Assembly (NCBI RefSeq): GCF_018709685.1
Contig: NZ_JABDHQ010000011.1
Span: forward strand, 37,695 to 101,694
Length of the DNA stretch: 64,000 nt
Direction: 5' to 3'
Source: Akkermansia muciniphila
GTDB lineage: Bacteria > Verrucomicrobiota > Verrucomicrobiia > Verrucomicrobiales > Akkermansiaceae
Shown: piece by piece, positions 9,914-19,704 of the stretch
Layout of the letters: each line of letters opens with the position of its first letter
Numbering within the stretch: position 1 is the stretch's first letter
Made by a program: the position numbers and the translations under genes
Notes under the pieces: model-generated
Told to the model about the DNA's origin: nothing
Database searches by the model: none
What the model saw: only the letters and a program-made list of their open reading frames with translations

Positions 9914-11380
9914 ATGGCAATTTCAGATTACATCGTGACCATTGGCCTGGAAGTCCACTGCCAGATCAAGACGAAGAGCAAAATGTTCTGCTCCTGCGAG
10001 ACCGGCTTTGGCTTTGAACCCAATACGCGCGTGTGCCCCACCTGCCTGGGGCTGCCGGGCGCCCTGCCCGTGCTGAATGAGTTTGCCATTGAGCGCACGC
10101 TGCTGACCGGGCTGATGCTGGGGTGTTCCAGCCCGGAGGTTTCCCAGTGGGACCGCAAGAATTACTTTTACCCGGACATGGCGAAGAATTACCAGACCTC
10201 CCAGCTGGATCTGCCGCTGTGCCTGGGCGGGGAGGTGCCCCTGTACCCCTGGTCCTACCCGAACGACGTGATCAAGGCCGGCGTGCCCCCCTTCCGCACG
10301 GTGAAGCTGACCCGCATTCATCTGGAAGAAGATGCGGCGAAGATCACCCACCACGCCAATTATTCCCTGATTGACTATAACCGCGCCGGGTCCGCCCTGA
10401 TGGAGATCGTCTCCGATCCGGACATAGACACTCCGGAGGAAGCCTACGCCTACCTCAAGTCCCTCCAGCAGATTCTGAATTACGGGGATATTTCCGACGC
10501 CGACATGGAGAAGGGCCAGATGCGCTGCGACGTGAACATTTCCCTGCGCCCCCACGGCCAGAAGGAACTGGGCGCCAAGGTGGAGATGAAGAACCTCAAT
10601 TCCATGTCCGCCGTGCGCCGCGCCCTTCATTATGAAATCCAGCGCCAGGCGGAAGAACTGGACATGGGCATGGCGCAAATCCAGTCCACCCGCCGCTGGG
10701 ATGACGAACGCGGGGAAAGCGTCATCATGCGCACCAAGGAGGACGCGCACGACTACCGCTATTTCCCGTGCCCTGACCTGGTGCCCGTGCACACCGCCCC
10801 GCTGGTGGAGAAGGTGCGCAGCCAGATTCCGGAACTGCCCCAGGAACGCCAGAAGCGCTTCATGGAGGAGTACGGCCTGAGCGAATATGACGCCAACGTG
10901 CTGGTGGGGGACCTGGAACTGGCCCGCTTCTTTGAAGAAGCGGCGCAGGGGACGGCCAGCGGCAAGAAGATCGCCAACTGGGTCATCAACAATATTTCCG
11001 CCGTGCTGAATGAAAAAGGCATGCGCCCGTCAGAATGCCCGGTGAAGCCGGAAGCCATCCGGGACCTGATCGCCATTATTGACGACGGCACCGTTTCCAA
11101 CAACCAGGCCAAGGACGTCTTCACCAGGATGTGGGAAGAACCGTCCCTCACCGCGGCGCAGGCCGCCAAGCTGCTGGGCTTTGAAAAGGCGGATTCCTCC
11201 TTCCTGGACGCCATCGTGCAGGAAGTTATTTCCGCCAATCCGGCCAAGGTGGCTGAAATCCAGGCAGGCAATGACAAGCTCCTGAACTGGCTCACCGGCC
11301 AGGTCATGAAAGCCGCCAAGGGCAAGGCCAACCCCAAGATTGTGACGGAAGCGCTGAAAAAGGCTCTTTCAGGGCAGTGA
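9914..11380 (+). CDS. gatB: Aspartyl/glutamyl-tRNA(Asn/Gln) amidotransferase subunit B
   Basis: 488 residues, the typical GatB length. The N-terminus IGLEVHCQIKTKSKMFC and CPTCLGLPGALPVLN is the family signature, including the zinc-binding Cys cluster (CSC and CPTC). DYNRAGSALMEIVSDPDI and the C-terminal YqeY-like helical domain (about 330-488) are present. It is the kinase subunit of GatCAB, which converts Glu-tRNA(Gln) and/or Asp-tRNA(Asn) to the amidated forms. gatA and gatC are not adjacent. It follows a repeat-rich gap and is probably transcribed alone. Confidence 0.95.
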   Translation: MAISDYIVTIGLEVHCQIKTKSKMFCSCETGFGFEPNTRVCPTCLGLPGALPVLNEFAIERTLLTGLMLGCSSPEVSQWDRKNYFYPDMAKNYQTSQLDLPLCLGGEVPLYPWSYPNDVIKAGVPPFRTVKLTRIHLEEDAAKITHHANYSLIDYNRAGSALMEIVSDPDIDTPEEAYAYLKSLQQILNYGDISDADMEKGQMRCDVNISLRPHGQKELGAKVEMKNLNSMSAVRRALHYEIQRQAEELDMGMAQIQSTRRWDDERGESVIMRTKEDAHDYRYFPCPDLVPVHTAPLVEKVRSQIPELPQERQKRFMEEYGLSEYDANVLVGDLELARFFEEAAQGTASGKKIANWVINNISAVLNEKGMRPSECPVKPEAIRDLIAIIDDGTVSNNQAKDVFTRMWEEPSLTAAQAAKLLGFEKADSSFLDAIVQEVISANPAKVAEIQAGNDKLLNWLTGQVMKAAKGKANPKIVTEALKKALSGQ

Positions 11381-11415
11381 TTAGATACCAGAGATTAAGG
11401 ATTGGATTTCCTTAA

Positions 11416-11438
11416 CGGCCGCAGGCCGCTATTTTTTC
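11416..11438 (+). terminator. Probable terminator after gatB
   Basis: A short stem, CGGCC-GCA-GGCCG, is followed by CTATTTTTTC about 36 bases past the gatB stop, between convergent gatB and poxB. Confidence 0.5.
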
Positions 11439-11481
11439 TCCAAACTCTCATCTCTGTTCACTAAACACTGCCTGCGGGCCC

Positions 11482-13212
11482 TCAGGGCTTGAACAGCTTC
11501 CGGTTCCCGGCCAGGGTGTTCCACACCTGCTTCACTTCCCCGGTCAGCGTCTGCTTGACCATCGCCAGGGAGAAGTCCGCCGCCTGTCCCAGGCTGATGT
11601 ACGGAGGCAGCGCGATGGCGTCACGGTCCACACGGGCGTCCAGCAGGGCCGCTCCCGGATATTTCAGGAAGGCCTGCACCATCTCGTCCACCTGGCTTGA
11701 CTTGTCCAGCACAAAGCCCTTGATGCCCACGGCGTCCGCCACGGCGGCAAAGGAAGGGTTGTCCAGGTTAATCTGCCACGGAATCAGGCCCGCGGCCTGC
11801 ATTTCCAACTGGATGAAGTCCAGGCAGTCGTTATTGTACACCACCAGTTTCACCGGAAGCCTGTACTGGACGATCGTAATCAGGTCCCCCAGCAGCATGG
11901 ACAGGCCGCCGTCCCCGCACAGGGCGATCACCTGGCGGTTGGGATAAGCCTTCTGGGCTCCGATCGCCATCGGCATGGCATTGGCCATGGAGCCGTGGTT
12001 GAAGGAGGCCAGCGTGCGCCTTCCCAGCGTGGCGCACAGGAACCGGGCGCTCCAGATGCAGGGGGTGCCCGTGTCCACGGTAAATACGGCGTCGGGAGCC
12101 GCGTACTTGTTCAGGGCCGTGGTCACTTGTTCGGGCCGGATGGGGGATTCCTTGTCATTCCCGTCCATGTAGGCGTTCATGTCTTTCACATCCTTGGCAT
12201 GGCGCTTCAGGGAGGCGTCCAGGTGTTCCGAATCCTTTTTCTCCTCCAGCATTCCCAGCAGGGCGTCCGCTACGGCGCCCACGTCCCCGCAGATTCCCAG
12301 GTCCAGGCGGCAGCGGCGCCCCAGCACTTCCCCGCGGCGGTCGATCTGGACGATGGCGGGCTTGGTGGGGAGGAAGTTGAAGTAGGGGAAGTCCGTTCCC
12401 CACATCACAATGAGGTCGCTTTCATGCATGGCCTTGTAGGCGTCCCCCCAGCCCAGCAGGCCGGTCATGCCCACTCCCAGGGGGTTGTCATGTTCAAAAT
12501 AGTCTTTTCCGCGCCAGGTGTAGGCGATCGGGGCCTTCACCCGTGCGGCGATCTGCACCACCTTGCGTTCCGCTCCGGCGCAGCCGCCCCCGCAGAAGAA
12601 GGTGATGCGGTCGTGTGAGGCGAGCATCTGGGCCAGACGCGCCACGGACTCATGGTCCGGCACCACGGTTTCCCGGGTGAAGGCGGGGGGATGCACCAGG
12701 TCCCCGGCCTCAGCGGGAGCGTCCGCAATGTCCCCGGGCAATACGATCACGCCTACGTCGCGCCTGGCCCAGGCATGCTGGATGGCGGTCATCACGATGC
12801 GCGGAGCCTGGGACCCTTCGGAGATCAGCTCCGCGTAGGAGCTGCATTCCCTGAAAAGCTGTTCCGGATGCGTGGCCTGGAAATATTCCACGCCTATCTG
12901 GCTCTGCGGAATATGGGAAGCGATGGCGAGCACTGGGGCATGGTTCCGGTGGGCATCAAACAGGCCGTTGATCAAATGGAGGTTGCCGGGGCCGCTGCTG
13001 CCGCAGCATACGGCCAGATTGCCGGTAAGCTGTGCTTCCGCACTGGCGGCGAAGGCGCCCACTTCCTCATGCCTCATGTGAATCCATTCAATGGTTTTCT
13101 TCCTGCGGAGGGCGTCCGTAATGGGGTTCAAACTGTCACCCACAATGCCGTAAATGCGCTTTACCCCGGCTTTTTCCAAAATTTCAACAAGTTGATCAGC
13201 TACCGTATACAT
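11482..13212 (-). CDS. poxB: Pyruvate dehydrogenase (quinone)/pyruvate oxidase, ThDP-dependent
   Basis: 576 residues, close to E. coli PoxB (572). Three ThDP-enzyme domains are visible: the Pyr domain with the catalytic Glu in RHEEVGAFAA, a central FAD-type domain, and the PP domain with GDGGLSMLLGDL and YNND for Mg-ThDP binding. Overall similarity in memory is to PoxB rather than acetolactate synthase, including the VGDSLNPITDALR opening and a C-terminal tail that in PoxB binds membrane. It would decarboxylate pyruvate to acetate and CO2, passing electrons to quinone. Monocistronic, divergent from the secreted glycosidase. Confidence 0.87.
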   Translation of the reverse strand: MYTVADQLVEILEKAGVKRIYGIVGDSLNPITDALRRKKTIEWIHMRHEEVGAFAASAEAQLTGNLAVCCGSSGPGNLHLINGLFDAHRNHAPVLAIASHIPQSQIGVEYFQATHPEQLFRECSSYAELISEGSQAPRIVMTAIQHAWARRDVGVIVLPGDIADAPAEAGDLVHPPAFTRETVVPDHESVARLAQMLASHDRITFFCGGGCAGAERKVVQIAARVKAPIAYTWRGKDYFEHDNPLGVGMTGLLGWGDAYKAMHESDLIVMWGTDFPYFNFLPTKPAIVQIDRRGEVLGRRCRLDLGICGDVGAVADALLGMLEEKKDSEHLDASLKRHAKDVKDMNAYMDGNDKESPIRPEQVTTALNKYAAPDAVFTVDTGTPCIWSARFLCATLGRRTLASFNHGSMANAMPMAIGAQKAYPNRQVIALCGDGGLSMLLGDLITIVQYRLPVKLVVYNNDCLDFIQLEMQAAGLIPWQINLDNPSFAAVADAVGIKGFVLDKSSQVDEMVQAFLKYPGAALLDARVDRDAIALPPYISLGQAADFSLAMVKQTLTGEVKQVWNTLAGNRKLFKP

Positions 13213-13338
13213 GCAGATTAGACCAAAACGGGGTTAAAAAAATCAATGCTTCTGTGTCATAGGCGCAGGGAATCCTTTCCGTCCGAAGAACCATGACGGA
13301 GTTTCAAACAGCCGCCATCCCACCCACAGCCTTTTTTC

Positions 13339-13366
13339 TTGCAGAAAATACGGCGCGCGCTATGTT
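13339..13366 (+). promoter_or_regulatory. Possible sigma70-like promoter of the glycosidase gene
   Basis: TTGCAG and TATGTT are separated by 16 bases, 33 bases upstream of the start codon. Match is partial, and promoter consensus in this phylum is not well known to me. Confidence 0.3.
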
Positions 13367-13398
13367 GGCACCCTAGCTCCATTTTTCTTTACCACATC

Positions 13399-15936
13399 AT
13401 GAAATTCCTTACTCAGGCTCTTGTGCTGGCCACCGTTCTGGGAAGCCTCGCCACCGCTTCCGCAGCAGTTGTTTTTCCCGGCCCCACGCCCGGCGCGGCC
13501 CATGCGGAGCAGGCTGCTTCCGGCTATACCCTTTCCAACAATATTCTGACGGCCAAATTCCTCAACCGCGGCGGCAAGCTTTCCTTTGGAGGCATGACGT
13601 CCAAATTGGGGCCGGTGGCCAAGGCAGGGGAGGAACTGTTCATCATCAATCTTCAGGACGGCAGGAGCATCAAGTCCTCAGACCTGAAGGCGGCTGACGT
13701 CAAGCTCGTCACCCTCCAGGCCAATCCCAAGGCGTTCAAGCTGGCGGACCGCTTCCCCGGAAAAGCCGTGACAGCCACCTTCCAGGCGCTGAACGGCTCC
13801 CTGCTGCTCTCCTGGCGCGCCGTGCTCCGGGACAATTCCCATTACCTGCGCCAGGAACTCCGCCTGGTGAGCACGAAGCCCATCCAGATGAAGAGCATCG
13901 TGGCCATGCAGTATGACCTGGTGGAAGGGAAGGCGGGCGCCCCCTCCGTTTCCGGCAACGCCAGGGGCGCGCTCATCGTGAACGATCTGGCCTTCACCGC
14001 CCTGGAAACGCCCATGGGCATCAATACCGTGGGAGGCGCTGGAAACGCGCAAGGCGGGGAATCCGCCGCCTGGAACGCGGACAAATGGACCACGGCTTCA
14101 TGGACGGGAAATTTCAATATTCCGCAGGAGCTGAAAAAGCAGTACGGGGAGCAGGTAGCCTGCGCGGAAGGCCCCGTCACCATTGACGGCAAGGGCCCGT
14201 GCACCGTCACGTTCCGGTACAAGGGGGGCGACAAAGGGAACAACAAGCTGAACATCGCCGGCGTGCAGCTCCTTTCCGCCAAGGGCGCCGTCCTTGACTC
14301 CGACTTCCACGCCGGGAGCACCGGAGACGCAAGCAGCAACAATACCTACACGGTGAAGATTCCCGCCAAGGGAAACTACCTGCTGCGCTACTGGGCCCAG
14401 ACCAAGAGCGAACCAATCGCCAGCAAGGGGGAAATCACCTTCTCCCTGCCCGTGCGCACGCTGGAGGAAAAGGAAGACGCCCAGGCGGACGATTCCCAGC
14501 TTGCCCAGGGCGTCTGGAGCCGTAAAACCACCATGCAGCCCAGGGAAGTGTGGGAGGTGTCCTCCGTCCTCGGCATCTTCGCCCCCGGCCAGCAGCGCCG
14601 CTCCTTCCTGGCCTATATGGAGCGGGAACGCGTGATGCCCTACCGCCCGTTCATCCATTATAACTCCTGGTATGAACTGAACATCAACCGGAATAATGAT
14701 TCAGACCCCGCCAAGCGCATGACGGAAGAGCAGTGCCTGGCCGTGCTGAAGGACTGGCAGGAACAGTTTTTCCAGAAACGCGGCATGACCATTGACGCCT
14801 TTGTCTGGGATGACGGCTGGGACGAGTTCAACAGCCTGTGGGATTTCCACAAGATGTTCCCGCAGGGCTTCAAGCGCATTGACGCCGCCGCGGGCAGGCA
14901 GAAGGCCGGAATCGGCACCTGGCTGGGCCCGGTGGGCGGCTATGGGGCCTCCAAGGGCAAGCGCCTGGCCCACTGGAATGTGAAGCATCCGGACAACAAG
15001 ATCGGCAATTTCCAGCTTTCCAACAAGGAATACTTTGACGCCTTTGTGGGCCGCTGCTCCCAGATGGTGAAGGACTACAATATGAAGTACTTCAAATTCG
15101 ACGGCATCAGCACCCACTTCCACGCCAAGGGCCCCGGCAATGAGGAGGATGCGGAAGGCATCATCCGCGTGCTGAACGCCCTGCGCCAGAAGAAGGGAGA
15201 CCTTTACATCAATTGCACCGTGGGTACGTGGGCCTCTCCCTTCTGGTTCCGCTACGCGGATTCCGTATGGAGGCAGGAAAACGACTTCGGCACCATCGGC
15301 GTGGGCGACAACCGGGACAAGTGGATTACCTACCGCGACCGCCTGGTTCACGAGGTTTTTGTGCAGGGCTCCCCGCTGATGCCCATCAATTCCATGATGA
15401 CCCACGGCCTGATGGTCACCAAGTTCGGTCCGCCCGCGTGCATGCCCCGCGATCCTGAAAACGTGAAGAAGGAACTTCGCTGCGCCACGGCCTGCGGTAC
15501 CTCCCTCCAGGAACTTTACGTGGACCGGGACCTGATGAACGCCAGCGGAGGCGTGCTGTGGGACGAGCTGGCCAAGGGCATCAAGTGGATCCGCCGCAAT
15601 GCGGACGTGCTGGACGACGTGCACTGGGTGGGCGGCAATCCGTGGAACAAGGAGACCAGTGAAGGCGCCGTGTACGGCTGGGCCGCGTGGAACAAGAACA
15701 AGGCCACCCTGGCCCTCCGCAACTCCTCCGACCAGGAAAAGAGCCTGACCGGCACCCTCCGCAGCCTCCTGGACATTCCCGCGGAGGTGAAGGGCACCAT
15801 CACCTTCAAGGATTCCTATGATGACCAGCGCCCTCTGGACGGCTTCTCCGGCAAGACTGTGGACGTCGACAAGGAGCTGACGTTCACGCTGAAACCCTTT
15901 GAAGTACTGGTGTACGAAGGGGGAAAGGTCAAATAG
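13399..15936 (+). CDS. Secreted alpha-galactosidase-superfamily glycoside hydrolase (GH36/GH31-like)
   Basis: Start set at ATG 13399, which gives a clear signal peptide (MKFLTQALVLATVLGSLATASA). Mature chain about 820 residues. Roughly 25-200 is a beta-sandwich as in GH36 N-domains, 215-380 is an inserted beta-rich module, and 400-760 is a TIM barrel, followed by a C-terminal beta domain. FVWDDGWDEF (Asp471/472) and YFKFDGIS (Asp568, in the Lys-x-Asp context of clan GH-D nucleophiles) point to a retaining alpha-galactosidase-like enzyme. Substrate could be alpha-galactose or alpha-GalNAc on mucin glycans. I cannot assign a family number with certainty. Single-gene unit with a terminator. Confidence 0.72.
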   Translation: MKFLTQALVLATVLGSLATASAAVVFPGPTPGAAHAEQAASGYTLSNNILTAKFLNRGGKLSFGGMTSKLGPVAKAGEELFIINLQDGRSIKSSDLKAADVKLVTLQANPKAFKLADRFPGKAVTATFQALNGSLLLSWRAVLRDNSHYLRQELRLVSTKPIQMKSIVAMQYDLVEGKAGAPSVSGNARGALIVNDLAFTALETPMGINTVGGAGNAQGGESAAWNADKWTTASWTGNFNIPQELKKQYGEQVACAEGPVTIDGKGPCTVTFRYKGGDKGNNKLNIAGVQLLSAKGAVLDSDFHAGSTGDASSNNTYTVKIPAKGNYLLRYWAQTKSEPIASKGEITFSLPVRTLEEKEDAQADDSQLAQGVWSRKTTMQPREVWEVSSVLGIFAPGQQRRSFLAYMERERVMPYRPFIHYNSWYELNINRNNDSDPAKRMTEEQCLAVLKDWQEQFFQKRGMTIDAFVWDDGWDEFNSLWDFHKMFPQGFKRIDAAAGRQKAGIGTWLGPVGGYGASKGKRLAHWNVKHPDNKIGNFQLSNKEYFDAFVGRCSQMVKDYNMKYFKFDGISTHFHAKGPGNEEDAEGIIRVLNALRQKKGDLYINCTVGTWASPFWFRYADSVWRQENDFGTIGVGDNRDKWITYRDRLVHEVFVQGSPLMPINSMMTHGLMVTKFGPPACMPRDPENVKKELRCATACGTSLQELYVDRDLMNASGGVLWDELAKGIKWIRRNADVLDDVHWVGGNPWNKETSEGAVYGWAAWNKNKATLALRNSSDQEKSLTGTLRSLLDIPAEVKGTITFKDSYDDQRPLDGFSGKTVDVDKELTFTLKPFEVLVYEGGKVK

Positions 15937-15943
15937 CCCCCCT

Positions 15944-15980
15944 TTCAGGGAGGCTGGTTTTCCGGCCTTCCCTGAATTTA
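15944..15980 (+). terminator. Terminator after the glycosidase gene
   Basis: TTCAGGGAGGC pairs with GCCTTCCCTGAA across a 9-10 base loop, followed by TTTACT. It stands between convergent genes. Confidence 0.6.
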
Positions 15981-16012
15981 CTGCACCCCCGGACCGCAGG
16001 AGCGGACACGGT

Positions 16013-16666
16013 TCAGAACCTTTTCTCAAACGTCACCGCTTCCAGCGGGTCGGAAGGGTTCACGGGCATCACCAGGCATTCCATATTCTCCCCTCCCAGG
16101 TAAAGGGTGAGGCTGGTTCCGGCTGAATAGACGATGGAGACGCCGTAATACCCCTCTTTTTTCACCAGGGACCAGGTGCCCCGGCAGGAGGAAACGAGGT
16201 CCTCTTCCAGCACGGAAAGGTCGTCCCTGTCCTCCGGATGGGAAATCCACCGGCCCCACGCCTCCGGGCGCGGGAAGGAGGAAATCTCACACGTGCCGTC
16301 TTCATGCAGGAGAATCGTGGAGGAACTGATCTGGAAAAAGCGCTTCAGCTCCTGGGGACGGTAAAATAACCGCACCCGGGGAGTGGATTCCACCTCATAC
16401 GTTCCGGACACGGCCTGGAGCGCCGGTTCCTGAATCCACAGGAAGGTGTTTTTATGCATCATCCGCTGGCACGCCAGCCCCACCACCGCCAGGAGGGAAA
16501 GGAAGGACAGGACAAAGGCCCACAGGGCGAGCCTCTTTCTCCACCAGGCATAAACGGCGGCCAGTCCGGCCACGCTGCCCACGCAGACCCAGAACCCCCA
16601 GGAGCGGGAGAGGAAGGAAAGAGCGTCCGCCAGTACGGAAAGGCCATGAGAAAGATCATTCCACAT
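16013..16666 (-). CDS. Membrane-anchored protein of unknown function
   Basis: 217 residues. Two hydrophobic segments lie near the N-terminus (about 22-42 and 46-68), with the basic loop WWRKRL between them. The remaining 145 residues are hydrophilic and beta-rich, with phrases such as ISGTYEVES-like and GTWSLVKKEGYYGV that recall small lipocalin-like barrels, but there is no firm family match. It is convergent with the glycosidase and divergent from the Ca2+ ATPase. Confidence 0.6.
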   Translation of the reverse strand: MWNDLSHGLSVLADALSFLSRSWGFWVCVGSVAGLAAVYAWWRKRLALWAFVLSFLSLLAVVGLACQRMMHKNTFLWIQEPALQAVSGTYEVESTPRVRLFYRPQELKRFFQISSSTILLHEDGTCEISSFPRPEAWGRWISHPEDRDDLSVLEEDLVSSCRGTWSLVKKEGYYGVSIVYSAGTSLTLYLGGENMECLVMPVNPSDPLEAVTFEKRF

Positions 16667-16838
16667 AGGTGCTCCAGAATCGCCGGAACTCCGTCAAAGT
16701 CAAGGCAACAATGCCGGACTTTACGGCACGGAGGGAGCGCGGCGGCGCAGCTTTCCCAAAAACTCCCGTCATCATCCCCGCAAATCCTCCTCCGCACTTT
16801 CCTCACGCAGTCCAATCAGGTAAAGAAACATCTCAACA

Positions 16839-19595
16839 ATGAAGAGTGCAGCACATCACCAGGGGCTTTCTGAACAGCAGGTTCTGGAAAACCGGACCAA
16901 ATACGGGGTCAACATCCTGACGCCCCCGGAAAAGGAACCCCTGTGGAAGCAGTTCCTGGAGAAATTCTCAGACCCCATCATCAAGATTCTGCTGGTTGCC
17001 CTGCTCCTGTCCGTAGGCGTGGCCTGCTACCAGTTCTTCACCGGAGCGGAGCCGGCCAGCGTCTTCCTGGAACCCGTGGGCATCCTGGTAGCCATTTTGC
17101 TGGCCACCTGCGTGGGCTTCGCCTTTGAAGTGAGCGCCAACAAGAAATTTGAAATCCTGAACCAGGTCAATGACGACACCATGGTCCAGGTCATCCGCGG
17201 CGGCAACATCTGCGAACTGCCCCGCCGCGACGTGGTCGTGGGAGACATCGTCATCCTGAATACCGGGGAGGAAGTCCCGGCGGACGGCGTGCTGCTGGAA
17301 GCCGTTTCCCTCCAGGTGAACGAGTCCACGCTGACGGGGGAACCCCTCATCGGCAAGACCACGGTGGAGGCGGAATTCAAGAAGGACGCCACCTACCCCT
17401 CCAACCATGTCCTGAAGGGAACCACCGTGGTGGACGGCCACGGCATCATGGAAGTGACTTCCGTGGGGGACAAGACGGAATACGGGAAGGTCTATGAAGG
17501 CTCCCAGATTGACAACAAGGTGCAGACGCCCCTCAACCGCCAGCTTTCCCGGCTGGGCGACCTCATCACCTGGGCCAGCTACGCCATTGCGGCCCTCATC
17601 ATCATCGGCCGCCTCACCCTGTACTTCTCCCACCTGCCCGGCCCCGTGGAATGGCTGAGCGCGGGAACCTACATTCTGAATACGGTCATGATCGCAGTGA
17701 CCGTCATCGTGGTCACGGTGCCGGAAGGGCTGCCCATGAGCGTCACCCTGAGCCTGGCCCTGAGCATGAAGAGCATGCTGGCCAACAACAACCTGGTGCG
17801 CAAGATGCACGCGTGCGAAACCATGGGGGCGGCCACCGTCATCTGCACGGACAAGACGGGCACCCTGACACGCAACCAGATGAACGTGTACAAGGCGGAT
17901 TTCTACGGTCTGGGTAATGCCGCCCCGGCGGACAACGAGCTGGGCGGCCTGATCCGGGAGGGCATTTCCGTGAACTCCACCGCCTTTCTGGATTATGCGG
18001 ACCCGGACCACATCAAGGCCCTGGGCAATCCCACGGAAGGGGCGCTCCTGCTGTGGCTGCACGGCCAGGGCGTGAATTACCTGGACCTGCGTGAAAACGC
18101 CCGCGTGCTGGAACAGCTTACCTTCTCCACGGAGCGCAAGTACATGGCTACCGTGGTGGAATCCCCCCTGCTGGGTAAAAAAGTCCTTTACGTGAAGGGC
18201 GCTCCGGAAATCGTGCTGGGCCTGTGCTCCACAGTTCTGACTCCGGAAGGCCGGGTGCCTGCCGCAGACATGCGCCCCGCCATTGAGGAACAGCTGCTGG
18301 CCTACCAGAACCAGGCCATGCGCACGCTGGGCTTCGCGTACCGCATCCTGGATGATGACGCCCCGGTGTTCGAGGACGGCCGCGTCATCCGCACGGACCT
18401 GGTTTACCTGGGCATCGCCGCCATTTCAGACCCTGTGCGGGACGACGTGCCCCAGGCCGTGAAGGACTGCATGGACGCGGGCATCAGCATTAAGATCGTC
18501 ACCGGGGACACGCCCGGCACCGCGCGGGAAATAGGCCGCCAGATCGGCCTGTGGACGGAGGCGGACACGCCGGACCGCCTGATGACGGGCGTGGAGTTTG
18601 AGCAGACGCCGGACGAAGAATTGCTGAACCGCGTGATGGACCTGAAAATCATGTGCCGCGCCAGGCCCATGGACAAGGAACGCCTGGTGAAACTGCTCCA
18701 GAAGAAGGACCAGGTGGTGGCCGTGACCGGGGACGGCACGAACGACGCTCCCGCCCTGAACGCCGCGCAGGTGGGCCTTTCCATGGGGGACGGTACCACC
18801 GTGGCCAAGGAAGCCAGCGCCATCACCATTCTGGACAACTCCTTCATGAGCATTTCCCGCGCCGTCATGTGGGGGCGCTCCCTGTACCGGAACATCCAGC
18901 GCTTCATCGTCTTCCAGATGACCATCAACGTGGCGGCCTGCCTCATCGTGCTCATCGGCGCGTTCCTGGGCACGGAATCCCCCCTCACGGTCACCCAAAT
19001 GCTCTGGGTGAACCTCATCATGGATACCTTCGCCGCGCTGGCGCTGGCTTCCCTTCCGCCGGACGAACGCGTGATGCAGGACCCGCCGCGCAAGACCACG
19101 GACCATATCATCACCCGCCCCATGGGCCGGAACATCCTGGGCGTGGGCATCCTGTTCGTGGCCTTCCTGTTCGGCCTGCTCCAGTACTTCAAGCATGCGG
19201 ACATCACCAGCCTGACGCAGTTCAGCCTCAGCGGCTACTTTGGCAGCTATCTGGATTTCTCCTCCCCGGAACATGAACTGACGGGCTATGAACTGTCCCT
19301 GTTCTTCACCATCTTTGTTCTCCTCCAATTCTGGAATATGTTCAATGCCAAGGCCTTCAACACGCACCAGAGTGCCTTTGCCCGCATGGGGGCCAGCATC
19401 GGCGGATTCGGGCTGGTGGCCCTGCTCATCCTGGCCGGGCAGTACCTCATCGTCACCTTCGGCGGCAAGATGTTCAACGTGGTGCCGCTGAGCTGGACGG
19501 ACTGGGGCCTCATTTTCGCGGGCACTTCCATCGTCCTGTGGATCGGGGAGCTGGTGCGGGCGTTCACGCCGGACAAATCCCTCCGCCGCCCGTAA
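16839..19595 (+). CDS. Calcium-transporting P-type ATPase (P2 type)
   Basis: 918 residues, the size of bacterial PMCA-like pumps. The N-terminal cation-ATPase domain (LSEQQVLENRTKYGVN) is followed by paired membrane helices. The actuator domain has the TGE loop in STLTGEPL. PEGLP at 295-299 is in helix M4, as in Ca2+ pumps. DKTGTLTRNQ has the phosphorylated Asp338, with KGAPE and GDGTNDAPAL in the cytoplasmic domains, and NLIMDTFAALALASLPPDE lies in M6. It exports Ca2+ from the cytoplasm at the expense of ATP. Transcribed ahead of the RND genes, but separated by a 109-base gap. Confidence 0.92.
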   Translation: MKSAAHHQGLSEQQVLENRTKYGVNILTPPEKEPLWKQFLEKFSDPIIKILLVALLLSVGVACYQFFTGAEPASVFLEPVGILVAILLATCVGFAFEVSANKKFEILNQVNDDTMVQVIRGGNICELPRRDVVVGDIVILNTGEEVPADGVLLEAVSLQVNESTLTGEPLIGKTTVEAEFKKDATYPSNHVLKGTTVVDGHGIMEVTSVGDKTEYGKVYEGSQIDNKVQTPLNRQLSRLGDLITWASYAIAALIIIGRLTLYFSHLPGPVEWLSAGTYILNTVMIAVTVIVVTVPEGLPMSVTLSLALSMKSMLANNNLVRKMHACETMGAATVICTDKTGTLTRNQMNVYKADFYGLGNAAPADNELGGLIREGISVNSTAFLDYADPDHIKALGNPTEGALLLWLHGQGVNYLDLRENARVLEQLTFSTERKYMATVVESPLLGKKVLYVKGAPEIVLGLCSTVLTPEGRVPAADMRPAIEEQLLAYQNQAMRTLGFAYRILDDDAPVFEDGRVIRTDLVYLGIAAISDPVRDDVPQAVKDCMDAGISIKIVTGDTPGTAREIGRQIGLWTEADTPDRLMTGVEFEQTPDEELLNRVMDLKIMCRARPMDKERLVKLLQKKDQVVAVTGDGTNDAPALNAAQVGLSMGDGTTVAKEASAITILDNSFMSISRAVMWGRSLYRNIQRFIVFQMTINVAACLIVLIGAFLGTESPLTVTQMLWVNLIMDTFAALALASLPPDERVMQDPPRKTTDHIITRPMGRNILGVGILFVAFLFGLLQYFKHADITSLTQFSLSGYFGSYLDFSSPEHELTGYELSLFFTIFVLLQFWNMFNAKAFNTHQSAFARMGASIGGFGLVALLILAGQYLIVTFGGKMFNVVPLSWTDWGLIFAGTSIVLWIGELVRAFTPDKSLRRP

Positions 19596-19704
19596 GCCTT
19601 CCGGACAATCTCATTCGGCGGAATGCGCCTGCATGACACGGACGGCGTTCCCGTCCGGGGCCCCTTCTTTCAACAAAGGAGCGCGCAGGCGTGTCATTCA
19701 CAGC

